Source: Thermococcus argininiproducens
GTDB taxonomy: Archaea; Methanobacteriota_B; Thermococci; Thermococcales; Thermococcaceae
Length of the DNA: 64,000 nucleotides
Assembly: GCF_023746595.1 (NCBI RefSeq)
Contig: NZ_CP080572.1
Span: 868,001 to 932,000, forward strand
Direction: 5' to 3'
Shown: piece by piece, positions 26,923 through 37,490 of the stretch
Numbering within the stretch: position 1 is the first letter of the stretch
How the letters are laid out: the number at the start of each line of letters is the position of its first letter
Made by a program: the position numbers and the translations under genes
The notes under the pieces: generated by a model
Database searches by the model: none
The model's input: the letters and a program-made list of their open reading frames with translations, nothing else
Told to the model about the DNA's origin: nothing

Positions 26923-27348
26923 ATGGCGAAAAAGGGTGCTGGTGCTACAAGAGGTATATCTCCGGTAAGACCAACAAGGGCTCTTCCCATTGGGGCTTAC
27001 CTCACTGTAGCAGACAACTCTGGAGCAAAGATTATTCAAATTATTGGAGTAGTTGGGTACAAAGGAGTTAGAAGAAGACTAGCTTCAGCAGGCGTTGGAG
27101 ACATGGTCATCGCAACAGTGAAGAAAGGAAGACCCGACATAAGACATCAAGTAGTTAGGGCAGTTATAGTCAGACAAAGAAAGGAATACAAAAGGCTTGA
27201 TGGAATGAGAGTTAAGTTTGAAGACAATGCAGCAATTATAACAACACCAGAGGGTGTTCCAAGAGGGACTGAGATTAGAGGTCCTGTGGCAAGAGAGGCT
27301 GCTGAAAAGTGGGTTAGAGTTGGAAGTATTGCGAGCATAGTATTGTGA
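26923..27348 (+). CDS. rpl14: ribosomal protein L14 (uL14)
   Basis: 141 residues. The uL14 motif [21 protein letters not shown] and the C-terminal [23 protein letters not shown] are complete. It sits at the intersubunit face. Six-base gap from rps17. Confidence 0.98.
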   Translation: MAKKGAGATRGISPVRPTRALPIGAYLTVADNSGAKIIQIIGVVGYKGVRRRLASAGVGDMVIATVKKGRPDIRHQVVRAVIVRQRKEYKRLDGMRVKFEDNAAIITTPEGVPRGTEIRGPVAREAAEKWVRVGSIASIVL

Positions 27349-27358
27349 GGTGGGATAA

Positions 27359-27721
27359 ATGAGATTGAAAAGTAAACAACCGAGAAAGCAAAGAAAGTTT
27401 TTGTACAATGCTCCTCTTCATTTGAGGCACAAAATCGTTAGTGCCACACTCTCAAGGGAACTCAGACAAAAGTACGGTATTAGAAGTTTGCCAATAAGGA
27501 GTGGAGATAAGGTAAAGATACTTAGAGGGGACTTCAAGGGTCATGAAGGAAAAGTGATTGAAGTAGATCTTAAGAGGTATAGACTTCATATCGAGGGAGT
27601 TACTGTAAAGAAAGTAAGTGGAACTGAAGTATTCTATCCGATCCATCCATCAAATGTTATGATTGTTGATCTTAACCTTGAAGATGAGAGAAGAAAGAAA
27701 ATAATTGAGAGGAGGGCTTGA
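27359..27721 (+). CDS. rpl24: ribosomal protein L24 (uL24)
   Basis: 120 residues. The KOW motif is [33 protein letters not shown], near residue 45. It initiates large-subunit assembly. Its stop is just before the rps4e ATG. Confidence 0.97.
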   Translation: MRLKSKQPRKQRKFLYNAPLHLRHKIVSATLSRELRQKYGIRSLPIRSGDKVKILRGDFKGHEGKVIEVDLKRYRLHIEGVTVKKVSGTEVFYPIHPSNVMIVDLNLEDERRKKIIERRA

Positions 27722-27723
27722 AC

Positions 27724-28470
27724 ATGGCGAGGAAGGGTGCTAAGAGACACCTTAAAAGACTTGCTGCCCCAACTCAATGGTATATCGAAAGAAAAGTTTT
27801 CAAATGGGCAGTTAGACCGTCACCAGGGCCTCACACTATGAGGACTTCAATACCTCTCATCTACATAATTAGGGATTACTTGGGCTATGCTAGAACAGGA
27901 AGAGAGGCTAGGAAAGTCCTCAATGAAGGCAAAGTACTTGTTGATGGAAAAGTAAGAAAGGACTACAAATTCCCAGTAGGTATAATGGATGTCGTTTCAA
28001 TTCCAGAAACTGAAGAATACTACAGAGTGCTTCCAAATAGGATTGGAAAATTAATTCTCCATCCAATAAGTGAAGAAGAGGCCAAAATAAAACCCCTCAG
28101 GATAAGCAATAAGAGGATGGTAAAGGGAGGTAATCTGCAACTTAACTTCCATGATGGTACAAACCACTTAGTTAAGCTCAGTTCACTCACAGATGAGACC
28201 AAAGATGCCTTTAGAACTGCAGATACAGTTCTAGTAAAAGTTCCAGAGAGAGAAATAGTTGAAGTTCTACCGTTTGATGTAGGGGCTTTTGTCTTTGTCG
28301 TACAAGGTAAAAACGTTGCAAGAATGGGTAAAATAGTTGAAGTGAGACACTTCCCAGGTGGATGGCCCGATGTGGTTACAATTGAAGACAAAGAAGGAGA
28401 GCTATTTGATACATTGAAAGATTATGCATTCGTTTTGGGTAAGGAAGAGCCAAAAATTTCATTACCGTGA
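27724..28470 (+). CDS. rps4e: ribosomal protein S4e (eS4)
   Basis: About 249 residues, archaeal/eukaryal specific. An S4-like RNA-binding domain ([31 protein letters not shown]) is followed by a central S4e domain and a C-terminal KOW-like segment. Start ATG 27724 follows GGAGGGCTTGAAC. Confidence 0.97.
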   Translation: MARKGAKRHLKRLAAPTQWYIERKVFKWAVRPSPGPHTMRTSIPLIYIIRDYLGYARTGREARKVLNEGKVLVDGKVRKDYKFPVGIMDVVSIPETEEYYRVLPNRIGKLILHPISEEEAKIKPLRISNKRMVKGGNLQLNFHDGTNHLVKLSSLTDETKDAFRTADTVLVKVPEREIVEVLPFDVGAFVFVVQGKNVARMGKIVEVRHFPGGWPDVVTIEDKEGELFDTLKDYAFVLGKEEPKISLP

Positions 28471-28481
28471 GGTGAAAGAGA

Positions 28482-29033
28482 ATGATAACTAACAGAGAGG
28501 CAATCTTGGCCGATTGGGAAGCTCATCCCATGAGGAGACCAAGAATTGGAAAGATAACAATAAACATTGGTGTGGGAGAGAGTGGTGAGAGATTGACAAA
28601 GGCAGAGACAATGTTAGAAGCTCTGGTAGGCCAGAAGCCAATAAGAAGGAAGGCCAAGAAAACAAATAGGGACTTTGGAATAAGAAGAGGAGAGCCAATT
28701 GCAGTCAAAGTAACTCTCAGAGGACAAAAAGCCTATGATCTCTTAAAGAGATTGCTCGCTGCCGTTGATAACAGACTCAAAGCCTCAAGTTTCGATGAAC
28801 ATGGAAATGTATGCTTTGGAATTGACGAGCACATAAACATACCGGGAGTTGAATATGATCCAGAGATAGGTATCTTCGGTATGGACGTTTGTGTAACACT
28901 AGAGAGGCCAGGATATAGAATAGCAATAAGGAAGAGAAGGAGGCATCACATTCCAACAAAGCATAAGCTTACCAAAGAAGAAGGAATGGTTTTTATGCAG
29001 GAGGAGTTTGGAGTCCAGATTGTGGAGGGATGA
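28482..29033 (+). CDS. rpl5: ribosomal protein L5 (uL5)
   Basis: 183 residues. The family segments [16 protein letters not shown] and [25 protein letters not shown] are intact. It binds 5S rRNA in the central protuberance. The start follows GAGGTGAAAGAG. Confidence 0.97.
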   Translation: MITNREAILADWEAHPMRRPRIGKITINIGVGESGERLTKAETMLEALVGQKPIRRKAKKTNRDFGIRRGEPIAVKVTLRGQKAYDLLKRLLAAVDNRLKASSFDEHGNVCFGIDEHINIPGVEYDPEIGIFGMDVCVTLERPGYRIAIRKRRRHHIPTKHKLTKEEGMVFMQEEFGVQIVEG

Positions 29034-29035
29034 TT

Positions 29036-29206
29036 ATGGCAAAAGCTGATTACAATAAAAGAAAATCAAGGAAGTTTGGTAAAGGCGCGAGAAGATGCGT
29101 TAGATGCGGGCAATTTGGACCAATAGTTAGAATTCATGGGCTGATGCTTTGCAGACACTGCTTTAGAGAGGTAGCTCCAAAATTAGGATTTAAGAAATAC
29201 GACTGA
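29036..29206 (+). CDS. rps14: ribosomal protein S14 (uS14, zinc-binding type)
   Basis: A 56-residue gene in the gap between rpl5 and rps8: [17 protein letters not shown] at the start and LGFKKYD at the end. Two CxxC pairs, CVRCG and CRHCF, form the zinc site of the short, archaeal-type S14. GGAGGGATGATT precedes its ATG, two bases after the rpl5 stop. Confidence 0.97.
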   Translation: MAKADYNKRKSRKFGKGARRCVRCGQFGPIVRIHGLMLCRHCFREVAPKLGFKKYD

Positions 29207-29217
29207 GGTGAGATGAG

Positions 29218-29610
29218 ATGACTTTGTTAGATCCTTTGGCAAATGCATTGTCACATATCACAAATAGCGAGAGAGTTGGTAAGAAAGAGGTATACATAAA
29301 ACCAGCTTCAAAACTTATTGGAGAAGTACTAAGAGTTATGCAAGAGAACGGCTATATTGGAGAATTTGAGTTTATTGATGATGGTAGAGCGGGAATTTAC
29401 AGAGTTCAACTCTTAGGAAAAGTAAACAGAGCGGGTGCAATAAAGCCAAGATTCTCAGTAAAGGCCAAAGAATACGAGAAATGGGAAAAGAGGTTCCTTC
29501 CTGCATTCGAATTTGGTATACTGGTAGTATCAACCTCTCAAGGAGTTATGACTCACAAAGAGGCCCTAGAGAAGGGTATTGGTGGAAGGTTAATAGCTTA
29601 CATCTACTGA
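29218..29610 (+). CDS. rps8: ribosomal protein S8 (uS8)
   Basis: 130 residues. Typical segments are [21 protein letters not shown] and the C-terminal [28 protein letters not shown]. It binds the central domain of 16S rRNA. An out-of-frame ATG sits five bases before the true start. Confidence 0.98.
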   Translation: MTLLDPLANALSHITNSERVGKKEVYIKPASKLIGEVLRVMQENGYIGEFEFIDDGRAGIYRVQLLGKVNRAGAIKPRFSVKAKEYEKWEKRFLPAFEFGILVVSTSQGVMTHKEALEKGIGGRLIAYIY

Positions 29611-29620
29611 GGTGAGAGAA

Positions 29621-30175
29621 ATGCCAGTTGATGCATGGGTGAGGGAAGAAGTTGAAATTCCAGAAGGAGTTACAGTTGAAATAAATGGTAACCTTGTAAA
29701 AGTGAAAGGACCAAAAGGAGAAGTTGAACGAGAACTCAGTTATCCTGGCTTTAAGCTCTTTGCAGAGGACAATAAGGTTGTCATCTACAAGGACTTTCCA
29801 AGGAGAAAAGATATTGCAATCGCAAGGACATTCAAGGCACACATAACAAACATGATTAAGGGAGTCACGGAGGGCCTTACTTACAAGCTTAAGGTGGTTT
29901 ACAGTCACTTTCCAATAACAGTAAAAGTGCAAGGTGACAAAGTTTACATCGAGAATTTCCTTGGTGAAAAGGCTCCTAGAGTTGCCAAGATACTTCCGGG
30001 AGTCACTGTGAGGGTTAGAGGTGGAGAAATTCTTGTAGAAGGAATCGACAAAGAGAAGGTAGGACAAACCGCAGCAAACATCGAGCAAGCAACTAAGGTG
30101 GTTGGTAGAGATAGAAGAGTATTCCAAGATGGTATCTACATTGTGGAAAAAGCTGGTAAACCTATAAAGTTCTGA
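29621..30175 (+). CDS. rpl6: ribosomal protein L6 (uL6)
   Basis: About 184 residues with the two homologous L6 domains; the second carries [33 protein letters not shown] 29621 follows GAGGTGAGAGAA. It lies near the GTPase-associated region. Confidence 0.97.
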   Translation: MPVDAWVREEVEIPEGVTVEINGNLVKVKGPKGEVERELSYPGFKLFAEDNKVVIYKDFPRRKDIAIARTFKAHITNMIKGVTEGLTYKLKVVYSHFPITVKVQGDKVYIENFLGEKAPRVAKILPGVTVRVRGGEILVEGIDKEKVGQTAANIEQATKVVGRDRRVFQDGIYIVEKAGKPIKF

Positions 30176-30185
30176 GGTGTGAGAG

Positions 30186-30569
30186 ATGAACGAAAAAGCG
30201 AGACTGTTGAGAATAAGAGCTAAACTCAAGAGAAAGAAACCCAAATTCCTCAGACAGGAGTGGTGGAGGTTTCCAAAGTTCAAAAATGATCCTAAATGGA
30301 GAAAGCCAAAAGGAACTGACAGTAAGATGAGAGTTAAACTGAAAGGTAAAGCAAGGTCTCCAAGTATTGGATGGAGCTCACCAAAGGCTGTTAGAGGGCT
30401 TCATCCAAGCGGATATGAGGAAGTGCTTGTCCACAATGCTAAAGAACTTGAATCTATTGATCCAACAAGACAAGCAGCTAGGATCGCAAGTACCGTTGGG
30501 AAGAAGAAGAGGATCATGATAATTGAGAGGGCTAAGGAATTGGGTATTAAGGTGCTCAATGCGAGGTGA
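30186..30569 (+). CDS. rpl32e: ribosomal protein L32e (eL32)
   Basis: 127 residues, archaeal/eukaryal specific. [23 protein letters not shown] is the family signature. It overlaps the ribosome binding region of rpl19e by a few bases. Confidence 0.97.
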   Translation: MNEKARLLRIRAKLKRKKPKFLRQEWWRFPKFKNDPKWRKPKGTDSKMRVKLKGKARSPSIGWSSPKAVRGLHPSGYEEVLVHNAKELESIDPTRQAARIASTVGKKKRIMIIERAKELGIKVLNAR

Positions 30570-30574
30570 ATGTC

Positions 30575-31021
30575 ATGCTTAAGATGCAGAGAAGAATTGC
30601 AGCTGAACTGTTGAAGTGTGGCGAGAATAGGATTTGGATTGATCCTGAGAGGATTGAGGACGTTAAATCCGCAATCACTAGGGAGGACATTAGGAGATTG
30701 ATAAATGAAGGGGTTGTTAAGAAAAAGCCCCTTAAAGGACAAAGCAGGTACAGAGCAAAAGTTAGGCAAGAAGCAAAGAAGAAAGGTAGACACAGGGGAC
30801 ATGGAAATAGAAAAGGTAAAAAGACAGCAAGAATGGGTAAGAAGGAGAAGTGGATAATGACTATAAGAGCACTTAGAAAAGAGCTCAGGAAGCTCAAAGC
30901 TGAGAAAAAAATTGATGAACATACATACCGCAATCTTTACATAAGGGCTAAAGGTGGCCAGTTTAAGAACAAACACCAGCTTTACCTGTTCATGGAAGAG
31001 AGGGGTATATTAAAGAGGTGA
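30575..31021 (+). CDS. rpl19e: ribosomal protein L19e (eL19)
   Basis: About 148 residues. It has the signature [28 protein letters not shown] and a very basic central helix ([22 protein letters not shown]-type). Start ATG 30575 follows GAGGTGAATGTC; GTG 30566 overlaps rpl32e. Confidence 0.97.
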   Translation: MLKMQRRIAAELLKCGENRIWIDPERIEDVKSAITREDIRRLINEGVVKKKPLKGQSRYRAKVRQEAKKKGRHRGHGNRKGKKTARMGKKEKWIMTIRALRKELRKLKAEKKIDEHTYRNLYIRAKGGQFKNKHQLYLFMEERGILKR

Positions 31022-31026
31022 TATAA

Positions 31027-31632
31027 ATGGCTCACGGACCAAGATATAGAGTTCCATTTAGGAGAAGAAGGGAAGGTAAGACTAATTATCACAAGAGGCT
31101 TGCACTCTTAAAATCGGGCAAGCCTAGATTAGTCGTGAGAAAAACACTTAATCATCATATCGCTCAGATAGTCCTTTATGGTTCAGAAGGTGACAAAACG
31201 GTTGTTTCAGCTCACACGAGAGAACTCATGAGAGACTTTGGATGGAAAGGTCATGGAGGGAACACTCCAAGTGCATATCTCCTTGGACTATTGATTGGAT
31301 ATAAAGCATTAGAAAAGGGCATTGAAGAGGCAATACTTGATATAGGACTCCACCCACCTACAAAAGGCTCAAGCATCTTCGCTGTCCTTAAAGGAGCAGT
31401 TGATGCTGGTCTTGATGTTCCTCATAGCGAAGAAATTTACCCCGGAGAGGATAGAGTAAATGGTGAACACATAGCTAGATATGCAAAGATGCTCAAAGAA
31501 GAGAATGAAGAAAAGTACAGAAAGCAATTTGGAGGATACCTTGTTAAAGGGCTTGAACCTGAAAAGCTTCCTGAACACTTTGAAGAGGTTAAAGCGAGAA
31601 TCATTGAGAAATTTGAGAAGGTGAGAGCATGA
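31027..31632 (+). CDS. rpl18: ribosomal protein L18 (uL18)
   Basis: 201 residues of the long archaeal/eukaryal L18 (L5 in eukaryotes). It binds 5S rRNA together with L5. Seen are [22 protein letters not shown] and [21 protein letters not shown]. It overlaps rps5 by four bases. Confidence 0.97.
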   Translation: MAHGPRYRVPFRRRREGKTNYHKRLALLKSGKPRLVVRKTLNHHIAQIVLYGSEGDKTVVSAHTRELMRDFGWKGHGGNTPSAYLLGLLIGYKALEKGIEEAILDIGLHPPTKGSSIFAVLKGAVDAGLDVPHSEEIYPGEDRVNGEHIARYAKMLKEENEEKYRKQFGGYLVKGLEPEKLPEHFEEVKARIIEKFEKVRA

Positions 31633-32336
31633 GTCAGGAGTGGAAAGAGTACGCTCAAAGGGTTTTAGAAGAATGGCAACCAAGAACAAAACTAGGTATG
31701 CTCGTTAAGGAAGGCCAAATTACTGATATTCATGAAGTCTTTAGGAGAGGTTATCAGATAAAAGAACCAGAAATAGTTGATGTGCTCCTTCCAGAGGTTA
31801 ACACAAGGGAAAACCAGGAAGTGCTTGATATAGCTCTAACAGTGAGAATGACCGACAGTGGTAGGAGAGTTAGATTTAGAGTATTGGCAGCAGTAGGTAA
31901 CAGAGATGGTTATGTGGGACTTGGAATAGGTCATGGAAAGGAAGTAGGTATTGCAATTAGGAAGGCAATAAACTATGCTAAAATGAACATCATTGAAATA
32001 AAAAGAGGTTGTGGTTCATGGGAATGCAGGTGCAGAAGACCACACTCAATTCCATTTGCAGTTGAGGGTAAAAGCAGTAGCGTAAAAGTCAGACTCATGC
32101 CTGGGCCAAGAGGACTTGGACTTGTTATTGGTGACGTAGGTAAAAAGATACTTGCCTTGGCAGGAGTTAAAGATGTTTGGTCACAGACTCTTGGTGAGAC
32201 AAGAACAACAGTTAACTTTGCAAAAGCAGTTTTTGAGGCCTTATACAACACCAATAGTGTCGCTGTAAAACCTGAAATGATTGAGCGCTATGGTATAGTT
32301 ATAGGTAGAGAGATGCCACAGAACTTTGAACTGTGA
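31629..32336 (+). CDS. rps5: ribosomal protein S5 (uS5)
   Basis: 235 residues with the archaeal N-terminal extension. The S5 dsRNA-binding segment is [32 protein letters not shown], followed by the C-terminal S5 domain. It acts in decoding fidelity near the mRNA entry site. Confidence 0.97.
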   Translation: MSQEWKEYAQRVLEEWQPRTKLGMLVKEGQITDIHEVFRRGYQIKEPEIVDVLLPEVNTRENQEVLDIALTVRMTDSGRRVRFRVLAAVGNRDGYVGLGIGHGKEVGIAIRKAINYAKMNIIEIKRGCGSWECRCRRPHSIPFAVEGKSSSVKVRLMPGPRGLGLVIGDVGKKILALAGVKDVWSQTLGETRTTVNFAKAVFEALYNTNSVAVKPEMIERYGIVIGREMPQNFEL

Positions 32337-32346
32337 GGTGAGCTAA

Positions 32347-32811
32347 ATGGCAAAACTTGCATTGATTAGGGTAAGAGGCAGAGTAAATGTAAAGAGGCCT
32401 GTAAAGGATACATTAGGCATGCTTAGACTTCATAAGATAAACCACTTAGTGATAATAGATGAAACTCCCGCGTATACTGGGATGATCCAGAAAGTCAAGG
32501 ATTACATAACTTGGGGGGAGATAACTGCAGAAACTTTAGCAAAGCTTATTGAGAAAAGAGGAAGATTATCTGGGAACAGACGTGTAACAGAAGAATATGT
32601 TCAAGAAAAACTTGGAATGAGCATCAAGGAATTTGCAGAAAAAGTTATAACAGGGGAAATGAAGCTTAGTGATTTACCAGGTCTTAAGCCAGTCTTCAGG
32701 ATGCACCCACCAAGAGGAGGATTCAAGAGCAAGAAGAGGACCTTCAAAGAGGGTGGCGCTTTAGGTTATAGAGGAGAGGCCATTAACGAGCTTATAGAGA
32801 GAATGCTATGA
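32347..32811 (+). CDS. rpl30: ribosomal protein L30 (uL30)
   Basis: 154 residues of archaeal L30 (L7 in eukaryotes): [33 protein letters not shown] at the start and [24 protein letters not shown] near the end. GAGGTGAGCTAA precedes its ATG. Confidence 0.97.
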   Translation: MAKLALIRVRGRVNVKRPVKDTLGMLRLHKINHLVIIDETPAYTGMIQKVKDYITWGEITAETLAKLIEKRGRLSGNRRVTEEYVQEKLGMSIKEFAEKVITGEMKLSDLPGLKPVFRMHPPRGGFKSKKRTFKEGGALGYRGEAINELIERML

Positions 32812-32821
32812 GGTGTGCGAG

Positions 32822-33265
32822 ATGATTAGAAGAAAGAAAAAAGTGAGAAAGCTTCGCGGTTCCCACACTCACGGATGGGGTTGTAAAAAGAAGCACCGTG
32901 GTGGAGGGCACAAAGGCGGTAGAGGTATGGCAGGAACAGGAAAAAGAAAGAAGACGAAGTGGACATGGGTTATCAAGTATATGCCAGATCACCTAGGTAA
33001 GAGAGGGTTTAAAAGGCCTGTTGAGGCACAGAGGGAAATAATGGCAGTTAATCTTAGATTTATAGAAGAGCACTTGGACGAACTTATGCAGCTTGGCATT
33101 GCTTATGAGGAAGAAGGAAAAATAGTTGTTGACACAACCCAGTTTGCAGACAAAGTCCTTGGAAGCGGAAAGTTAACTAAACCTCTCGTTATCAAGGCTA
33201 GGGCATTCTCCCCCAAAGCTGAAGAAAAAATTGTTCAAGCTGGTGGAGAGGCCCTCCTTGCCTGA
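32822..33265 (+). CDS. rpl15: ribosomal protein L15 (uL15)
   Basis: About 147 residues. [23 protein letters not shown] is the glycine/histidine-rich rRNA-threading N-terminus of the archaeal/eukaryal L15 (L27a). ATG 32822 follows GAGGTGTGCGAG. A run of T follows its stop, before secY. Confidence 0.97.
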   Translation: MIRRKKKVRKLRGSHTHGWGCKKKHRGGGHKGGRGMAGTGKRKKTKWTWVIKYMPDHLGKRGFKRPVEAQREIMAVNLRFIEEHLDELMQLGIAYEEEGKIVVDTTQFADKVLGSGKLTKPLVIKARAFSPKAEEKIVQAGGEALLA

Positions 33266-33298
33266 TTTTTTATTATTAATATTTTTGGGGTGTAATCC

Positions 33299-34684
33299 AT
33301 GGGAGCAAGGGATATAATCTATAAAATAGAACATGCATTCCCAGAAATTGATCGACCAAAAAGACATGTGCCGTTGAAGGAGAAGTTTGCTTGGACCGTA
33401 GTTGCATTACTGCTATATTTTGCTATGGCGGAGATTCCTCTTTTTGGAATACCAGAAAGAGTTCAGGATTACTTCCTAACATTAAGAGTTGTTCTTGCAG
33501 GTAGAAATGGTAGCCTTTTGACATTAGGTATTGGACCTATCGTCACAGCGGGAATTATCATGCAACTCTTAGTTGGTTCAGAGATCATAAGACTTGACCT
33601 CTCAAATCCAGAAGATAGAAGGTTTTATCAGGCACTCCAGAAGGTTTTTGCAGTTTTCATGTGTTTCTTTGAAGCTGGAGTGTATGTATTTGCAGGAGCT
33701 TTTGGAAATCCAACGCTTACAATTAAGGTACTCTTAGTGCTTCAGCTTGCATTTGGTGGAGTAATGGTCATGATCATGGATGAACTTGTAAGCAAGTGGG
33801 GAATCGGGAGTGGTATAAGTCTTTTCATTGCTGCTGGAGTTTCTCAGACAATTGTGACTCAATCTCTTAACCCTCTCACAACGAGTGCTGCAATTGATCC
33901 CCTTACAGGTGAACCGGCAATAATTGGAGCTATACCTGCTTTCATTCAGCATATAATTCAAGGAGATCTCATGGGAGCCCTTTATAGAAGGGGAATGCCA
34001 GATATGCTTAGTGTTATAGCTACCGTAGTGATATTTCTAATAGTTGTTTATCTTGAGAGCATGCGCGTGGAGATACCCCTTAGCTATGGAAGAGTAACTG
34101 TAAGAGGAAGATATCCAATTAGATTCATGTATGTTAGTAATATCCCAATTATCCTTACTTTTGCTCTCTATGCGAATATACAACTCTGGGCTAGGCTTCT
34201 TCAGAGAATAGGTTATCCAATACTTGGAACATTTGATGAAAGTGGAGCTGCAATTTCAGGATTTGTTAGATATGTCTTACCACCTAGAGATATATTCAGC
34301 GTAATGGCAGACCCAATAAGGGCTCTGGTTTATGCTTTGTTGACAATAACGTTTTCATTGATCTTTGGATTTCTATGGGTTGAGCTCACAGGTCTAGACG
34401 CAAGAAGCATTGCAAGACAGCTTCAAAGGGCTGGACTCCAAATCCCTGGATTCAGAAGAGATCCAAGAATACTTGAAAGAGTTCTCCAAAGATATATTCC
34501 CTATGTCACGTTCTGGGGAGCTTTTACATTAGCAGTCGTGGCAGTATTGGCAGATTTCCTTGGTGCTCTGGGAACTGGAACTGGTATATTGCTTACCGTT
34601 GGTATTCTCTATAGATTCTATGAAGAAATAGCAAGAGAACAGGCCACTGAGATGTTCCCAGCATTGCGTAGATTCTTTGGATGA
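33299..34684 (+). CDS. secY: preprotein translocase subunit SecY
   Basis: 461 residues with ten membrane spans, forming the protein-conducting channel of the Sec translocon. Seen are the plug/early-span region ([20 protein letters not shown]), [25 protein letters not shown] and the cytoplasmic loop [28 protein letters not shown] lies nine bases before the ATG. It ends the spc-type block. Confidence 0.98.
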   Translation: MGARDIIYKIEHAFPEIDRPKRHVPLKEKFAWTVVALLLYFAMAEIPLFGIPERVQDYFLTLRVVLAGRNGSLLTLGIGPIVTAGIIMQLLVGSEIIRLDLSNPEDRRFYQALQKVFAVFMCFFEAGVYVFAGAFGNPTLTIKVLLVLQLAFGGVMVMIMDELVSKWGIGSGISLFIAAGVSQTIVTQSLNPLTTSAAIDPLTGEPAIIGAIPAFIQHIIQGDLMGALYRRGMPDMLSVIATVVIFLIVVYLESMRVEIPLSYGRVTVRGRYPIRFMYVSNIPIILTFALYANIQLWARLLQRIGYPILGTFDESGAAISGFVRYVLPPRDIFSVMADPIRALVYALLTITFSLIFGFLWVELTGLDARSIARQLQRAGLQIPGFRRDPRILERVLQRYIPYVTFWGAFTLAVVAVLADFLGALGTGTGILLTVGILYRFYEEIAREQATEMFPALRRFFG

Positions 34685-34715
34685 TTGTCGTTTTTCTATC
34701 TTTTTCCCAAAAAAC

Positions 34716-34723
34716 CTTATAAA
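34716..34723 (+). promoter_or_regulatory. TATA box upstream of adk
   Basis: CTTATAAAC stands about 60 bases before the adk ATG after the T-rich sequence following secY, suggesting a new transcription start for the adk-EMC3 pair. GGGTGAT precedes the start codon. Confidence 0.5.
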
Positions 34724-34776
34724 CCAATTTCTCTTTGTAGTGTTTGGAGCGCGAGTTTTCATCAGGGTGATATAAA

Positions 34777-35367
34777 ATGCCGTTTGTAGTGGTTATTACA
34801 GGGATTCCGGGAGTAGGAAAAAGTACAATCACACGACTGGCTTTGCAGAGGACTCGAGCAAGGTTTAGGGTTATTAACTTTGGAGACATAATGTTTGAGG
34901 AGGCAGTTAGGGCTAATTTAGTTTCCCATAGAGATGAAATGAGGAGATTAAGTTTAAAAACCCAGAGAGAGCTTCAATTAAAAGCAGCTCAAAGAATCTT
35001 AGAAATATCTCGAAAAGAACCAGTATTACTTGATACACATGCTACAATTAAGACTCCTCTAGGTTACATGTTAGGATTTCCAAAAGAAGTTATTGAGGTC
35101 ATAAATCCAAAGTTTATGGTCATAATAGAGGCTAATCCAAGTGAGATACTTGGCAGACGTTTGAGAGATCTAAAAAGAGACAGGGATGTTGAAACTGAAG
35201 AGCAAATTCAAAGACACCAAGATTTAAATAGGGCTGCTGCAATCAGCTATGCAATGCATTCCAATGCACTTATAAAGATAATTGAGAATCATGAAGACAA
35301 AGGTTTGGAAGAAGCTGTTAATGAGTTGGTAAAAATACTGGATCTGGCGGTGGAAGAAGATGCTTGA
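34777..35367 (+). CDS. adk: archaeal-type adenylate kinase
   Basis: 196 residues of the AdkA family, which equilibrates ATP, AMP and ADP. The P-loop is [12 protein letters not shown] near residue 8, with [15 protein letters not shown] and [14 protein letters not shown] as the AMP and lid regions. The secY-adk order is conserved in archaea. It overlaps the next gene by eight bases. Confidence 0.96.
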   Translation: MPFVVVITGIPGVGKSTITRLALQRTRARFRVINFGDIMFEEAVRANLVSHRDEMRRLSLKTQRELQLKAAQRILEISRKEPVLLDTHATIKTPLGYMLGFPKEVIEVINPKFMVIIEANPSEILGRRLRDLKRDRDVETEEQIQRHQDLNRAAAISYAMHSNALIKIIENHEDKGLEEAVNELVKILDLAVEEDA

Positions 35368-35887
35368 GGGAATTTATTTGGCTCTGGATAAGTTGTTCGG
35401 GCCGTTGGTAATGAATGCTCATCCAATGTGGGTAGTAACAATTTCAGGTGCCATACTTGGTGGATTTTTCACCTTAGTAAATCACTTTTTAATTGACCAA
35501 GAGAAAATGAAGAGACTTCAAAAGATGAGCAAGGAGTTCCAAAAGGAGTGGAAAGAAGCTCAAAAAGCAAAAGATGAAAAGAAACTAAGAAAGTTACAGC
35601 AAAAACAAATGGAACTACTAAAGCTCCAAAACGAGGTTATGAAAGACTCGATGTTTAAGCCAATGCTCTTCACAATGCCGATATTCTTTATCTTCTTTGG
35701 CTGGATGAGGAGATGGTACGTTGAGACTGCAATTGTAAAGTCACCCTTCAACTTTTTCCTCTTTGATTTGTTCCATGGGTTCTATCATTCATCTCTTCAG
35801 GCCAACGAGCTTGGCTACATTGGATGGTATATCCTAACTTCAATGGCTGTTGGTCAGGTATTGAGAAAACTACTTGATTCAGTTTAG
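35360..35887 (+). CDS. EMC3/DUF106-family membrane insertase homologue
   Basis: 175 residues: an N-terminal span ([21 protein letters not shown]), a long charged coiled coil (about 55-100, [29 protein letters not shown]), and two more spans. This is the layout of the YidC/Oxa1/EMC3 superfamily proteins common next to secY and adk in euryarchaea. It probably helps insert membrane proteins alongside the Sec channel; function is inferred from family and neighbourhood. Confidence 0.87.
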   Translation: MLEGIYLALDKLFGPLVMNAHPMWVVTISGAILGGFFTLVNHFLIDQEKMKRLQKMSKEFQKEWKEAQKAKDEKKLRKLQQKQMELLKLQNEVMKDSMFKPMLFTMPIFFIFFGWMRRWYVETAIVKSPFNFFLFDLFHGFYHSSLQANELGYIGWYILTSMAVGQVLRKLLDSV

Positions 35888-35934
35888 TTAAATTTAAAAA
35901 TACTCTGCAAAAAAGCTAAGCGAGGTGGAGAGAT

Positions 35935-36201
35935 ATGAAGCCAATGTACAGATCAAGATCATGGAGAAGGAAATACGTTAGGACTCCTGGAGGGAGGACT
36001 GTAATACACTTTGAGAGGAAGAAACCAAAGGCAGCACACTGTGCAATTTGTGGAAAGCCCCTCAATGGGGTTCCTAGGGGAAGACCTAGTGAACTCAGGA
36101 AATTGCCCAAAACAAAGAAGAGACCAGAGAGACCAATGCCAAATCTTTGTCCAACCTGTATGCGCAGGGTTATAAAAGCCCAGGTAAGAGCTGCTCTTTA
36201 A
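35935..36201 (+). CDS. rpl34e: ribosomal protein L34e (eL34)
   Basis: 88 residues. [32 protein letters not shown] with a later CPTC forms the zinc site of this archaeal/eukaryal protein. GAGGTGGAGAG precedes the start, and TTTAAAAATAC near 35895 may be a TATA box. Confidence 0.97.
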   Translation: MKPMYRSRSWRRKYVRTPGGRTVIHFERKKPKAAHCAICGKPLNGVPRGRPSELRKLPKTKKRPERPMPNLCPTCMRRVIKAQVRAAL

Positions 36202-36229
36202 AATTATTAGGTTGAATAAGTGATGAAAT

Positions 36230-36787
36230 ATGTCAAAGGGATGTCTAGTAATAACAGTAAGCGGCTTGGCGGGAAGCGGTACAACCACTCTATGCAAAAA
36301 CTTAGCTAAATATTACGGATTTAAGCATATCTACGCAGGCTTGATCTTTCGCCAAATGGCAAAAGAGAGAGGTATGAGCCTACAAGAATTCCAAGAATAT
36401 GCAGAAATGCACCCCGAAATAGATAGAGAAGTTGACAAGAGGCAAGTAGAGGCTGCAAAAGAGTGCAATGTTGTCATAGAAGGTCGTCTAGCAGGGTGGA
36501 TGGTAAAGACAGCTGACTTAAAAATATGGCTTGATGCACCAATTCAAGTGAGGGCCCAACGCGTAGCAAGAAGAGAAGGTGTAAGTGTTGAAGAAGCTTT
36601 CATGCAAATTGCTGAAAGGGAAATGCAGAATAGAAAAAGATATTTAAACCTATATGGAGTCGACATTAACGACCTCTCGATTTATGACTTAACGATTAAT
36701 ACTGCTAAATGGGGTCCCGATGGGGTCTTCAAAATTGTGAAGGCCGCCATCGACCACCTGTACCCCGATGGTGACACGGGGAAATAA
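36230..36787 (+). CDS. cmk: cytidylate kinase
   Basis: 185 residues, archaeal CMP kinase (phosphorylates CMP/dCMP). The P-loop is VSGLAGSGTTTLCKNLAKYYG near residue 8, with VIEGRLAGWM and RVARREGVSVEEA further on. It lies between L34e and L14e, a usual place in archaea. Confidence 0.95.
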   Translation: MSKGCLVITVSGLAGSGTTTLCKNLAKYYGFKHIYAGLIFRQMAKERGMSLQEFQEYAEMHPEIDREVDKRQVEAAKECNVVIEGRLAGWMVKTADLKIWLDAPIQVRAQRVARREGVSVEEAFMQIAEREMQNRKRYLNLYGVDINDLSIYDLTINTAKWGPDGVFKIVKAAIDHLYPDGDTGK

Positions 36788-36807
36788 AAATAGTGGAGGT
36801 GGGATGA

Positions 36808-37056
36808 ATGCCTGCAATTGACATTGGAAGATTAGCTGTTGTTATTGCTGGACGAAGAGCTGGGCAAAAAGTAGTTGTTGTGGATATAATTGACAAAAAC
36901 TTCGTCCTTGTGACTGGTGCTGGCTTTAACAAGGTTAAGAGAAGAAGGATGAACATAAAGCACCTTGAGCCTCTTCCAGAAAAGATTGCCATTGAGCGCG
37001 GTGCTGAGGACGAAGTTGTTAAGGCTGCTCTTGAGCAGGCTGGAATAAGTCTTTAG
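36808..37056 (+). CDS. rpl14e: ribosomal protein L14e (eL14)
   Basis: 82 residues. The KOW-type core is [32 protein letters not shown]. The gene follows cmk by 20 bases after GGAGGTGGGATGA. In the usual archaeal order cbf5 would come next; here an islet intervenes. Confidence 0.96.
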   Translation: MPAIDIGRLAVVIAGRRAGQKVVVVDIIDKNFVLVTGAGFNKVKRRRMNIKHLEPLPEKIAIERGAEDEVVKAALEQAGISL

Positions 37057-37060
37057 TGAT

Positions 37061-37086
37061 TTCGGGCGATTTGCCCATTCCCTTTT
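37061..37086 (+). terminator. hairpin plus T-run after rpl14e
   Basis: GGGC and GCCC around a GATTT loop, followed shortly by CCCTTTTTCAC, lie just after the rpl14e stop. Confidence 0.45.
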
Positions 37087-37178
37087 TCACGTTGTAAACT
37101 TTCTCTTCTTAAATTTCTCATTTGGGAATAAAAACTTACTTAACAATTCATGCAAAGTTTACATTGGAGATGAATGAA

Positions 37179-37490
37179 ATGGTTAAAGCTATTTGGAATG
37201 GAGAAATTATTGCTGAGGCTAAAAGAGACGAAGTTATTCTTTTGGAAGGCAATGTCTATTTTCCACCAGACACTGTGAGAAAGGAATTCCTCCGAAAAAG
37301 CTCCACTCATACAACATGTTCATGGAAAGGAGAAGCAAGCTACTATCATGTTGTTGTGGGAGAGGAGGTAAATGAAGATGCTGCATGGTATTATCCAAAT
37401 CCTAAAGAAGCAGCAAACACAATCCAGGGTTATATTGCCTTTTGGAAGGGTGTTAAGATAGTGTGGGATGAAAAAGATGAGAAAGTTTGA
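37179..37490 (+). CDS. DUF427 family protein
   Basis: About 103 residues with the DUF427 signature: WNGEIIAEAKRDEVILLEGNVYFP, then CSWKGEASYYHVVV and DAAWYYPNPKEAA. The family forms small beta-rich proteins of uncertain function found widely in bacteria and some archaea. ATG 37179 is preferred (GGAGATGA before it); ATG 37170 and an upstream start at 37122 are open. It overlaps the flavoprotein gene, so the two are probably translated together. Confidence 0.8.
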   Translation: MVKAIWNGEIIAEAKRDEVILLEGNVYFPPDTVRKEFLRKSSTHTTCSWKGEASYYHVVVGEEVNEDAAWYYPNPKEAANTIQGYIAFWKGVKIVWDEKDEKV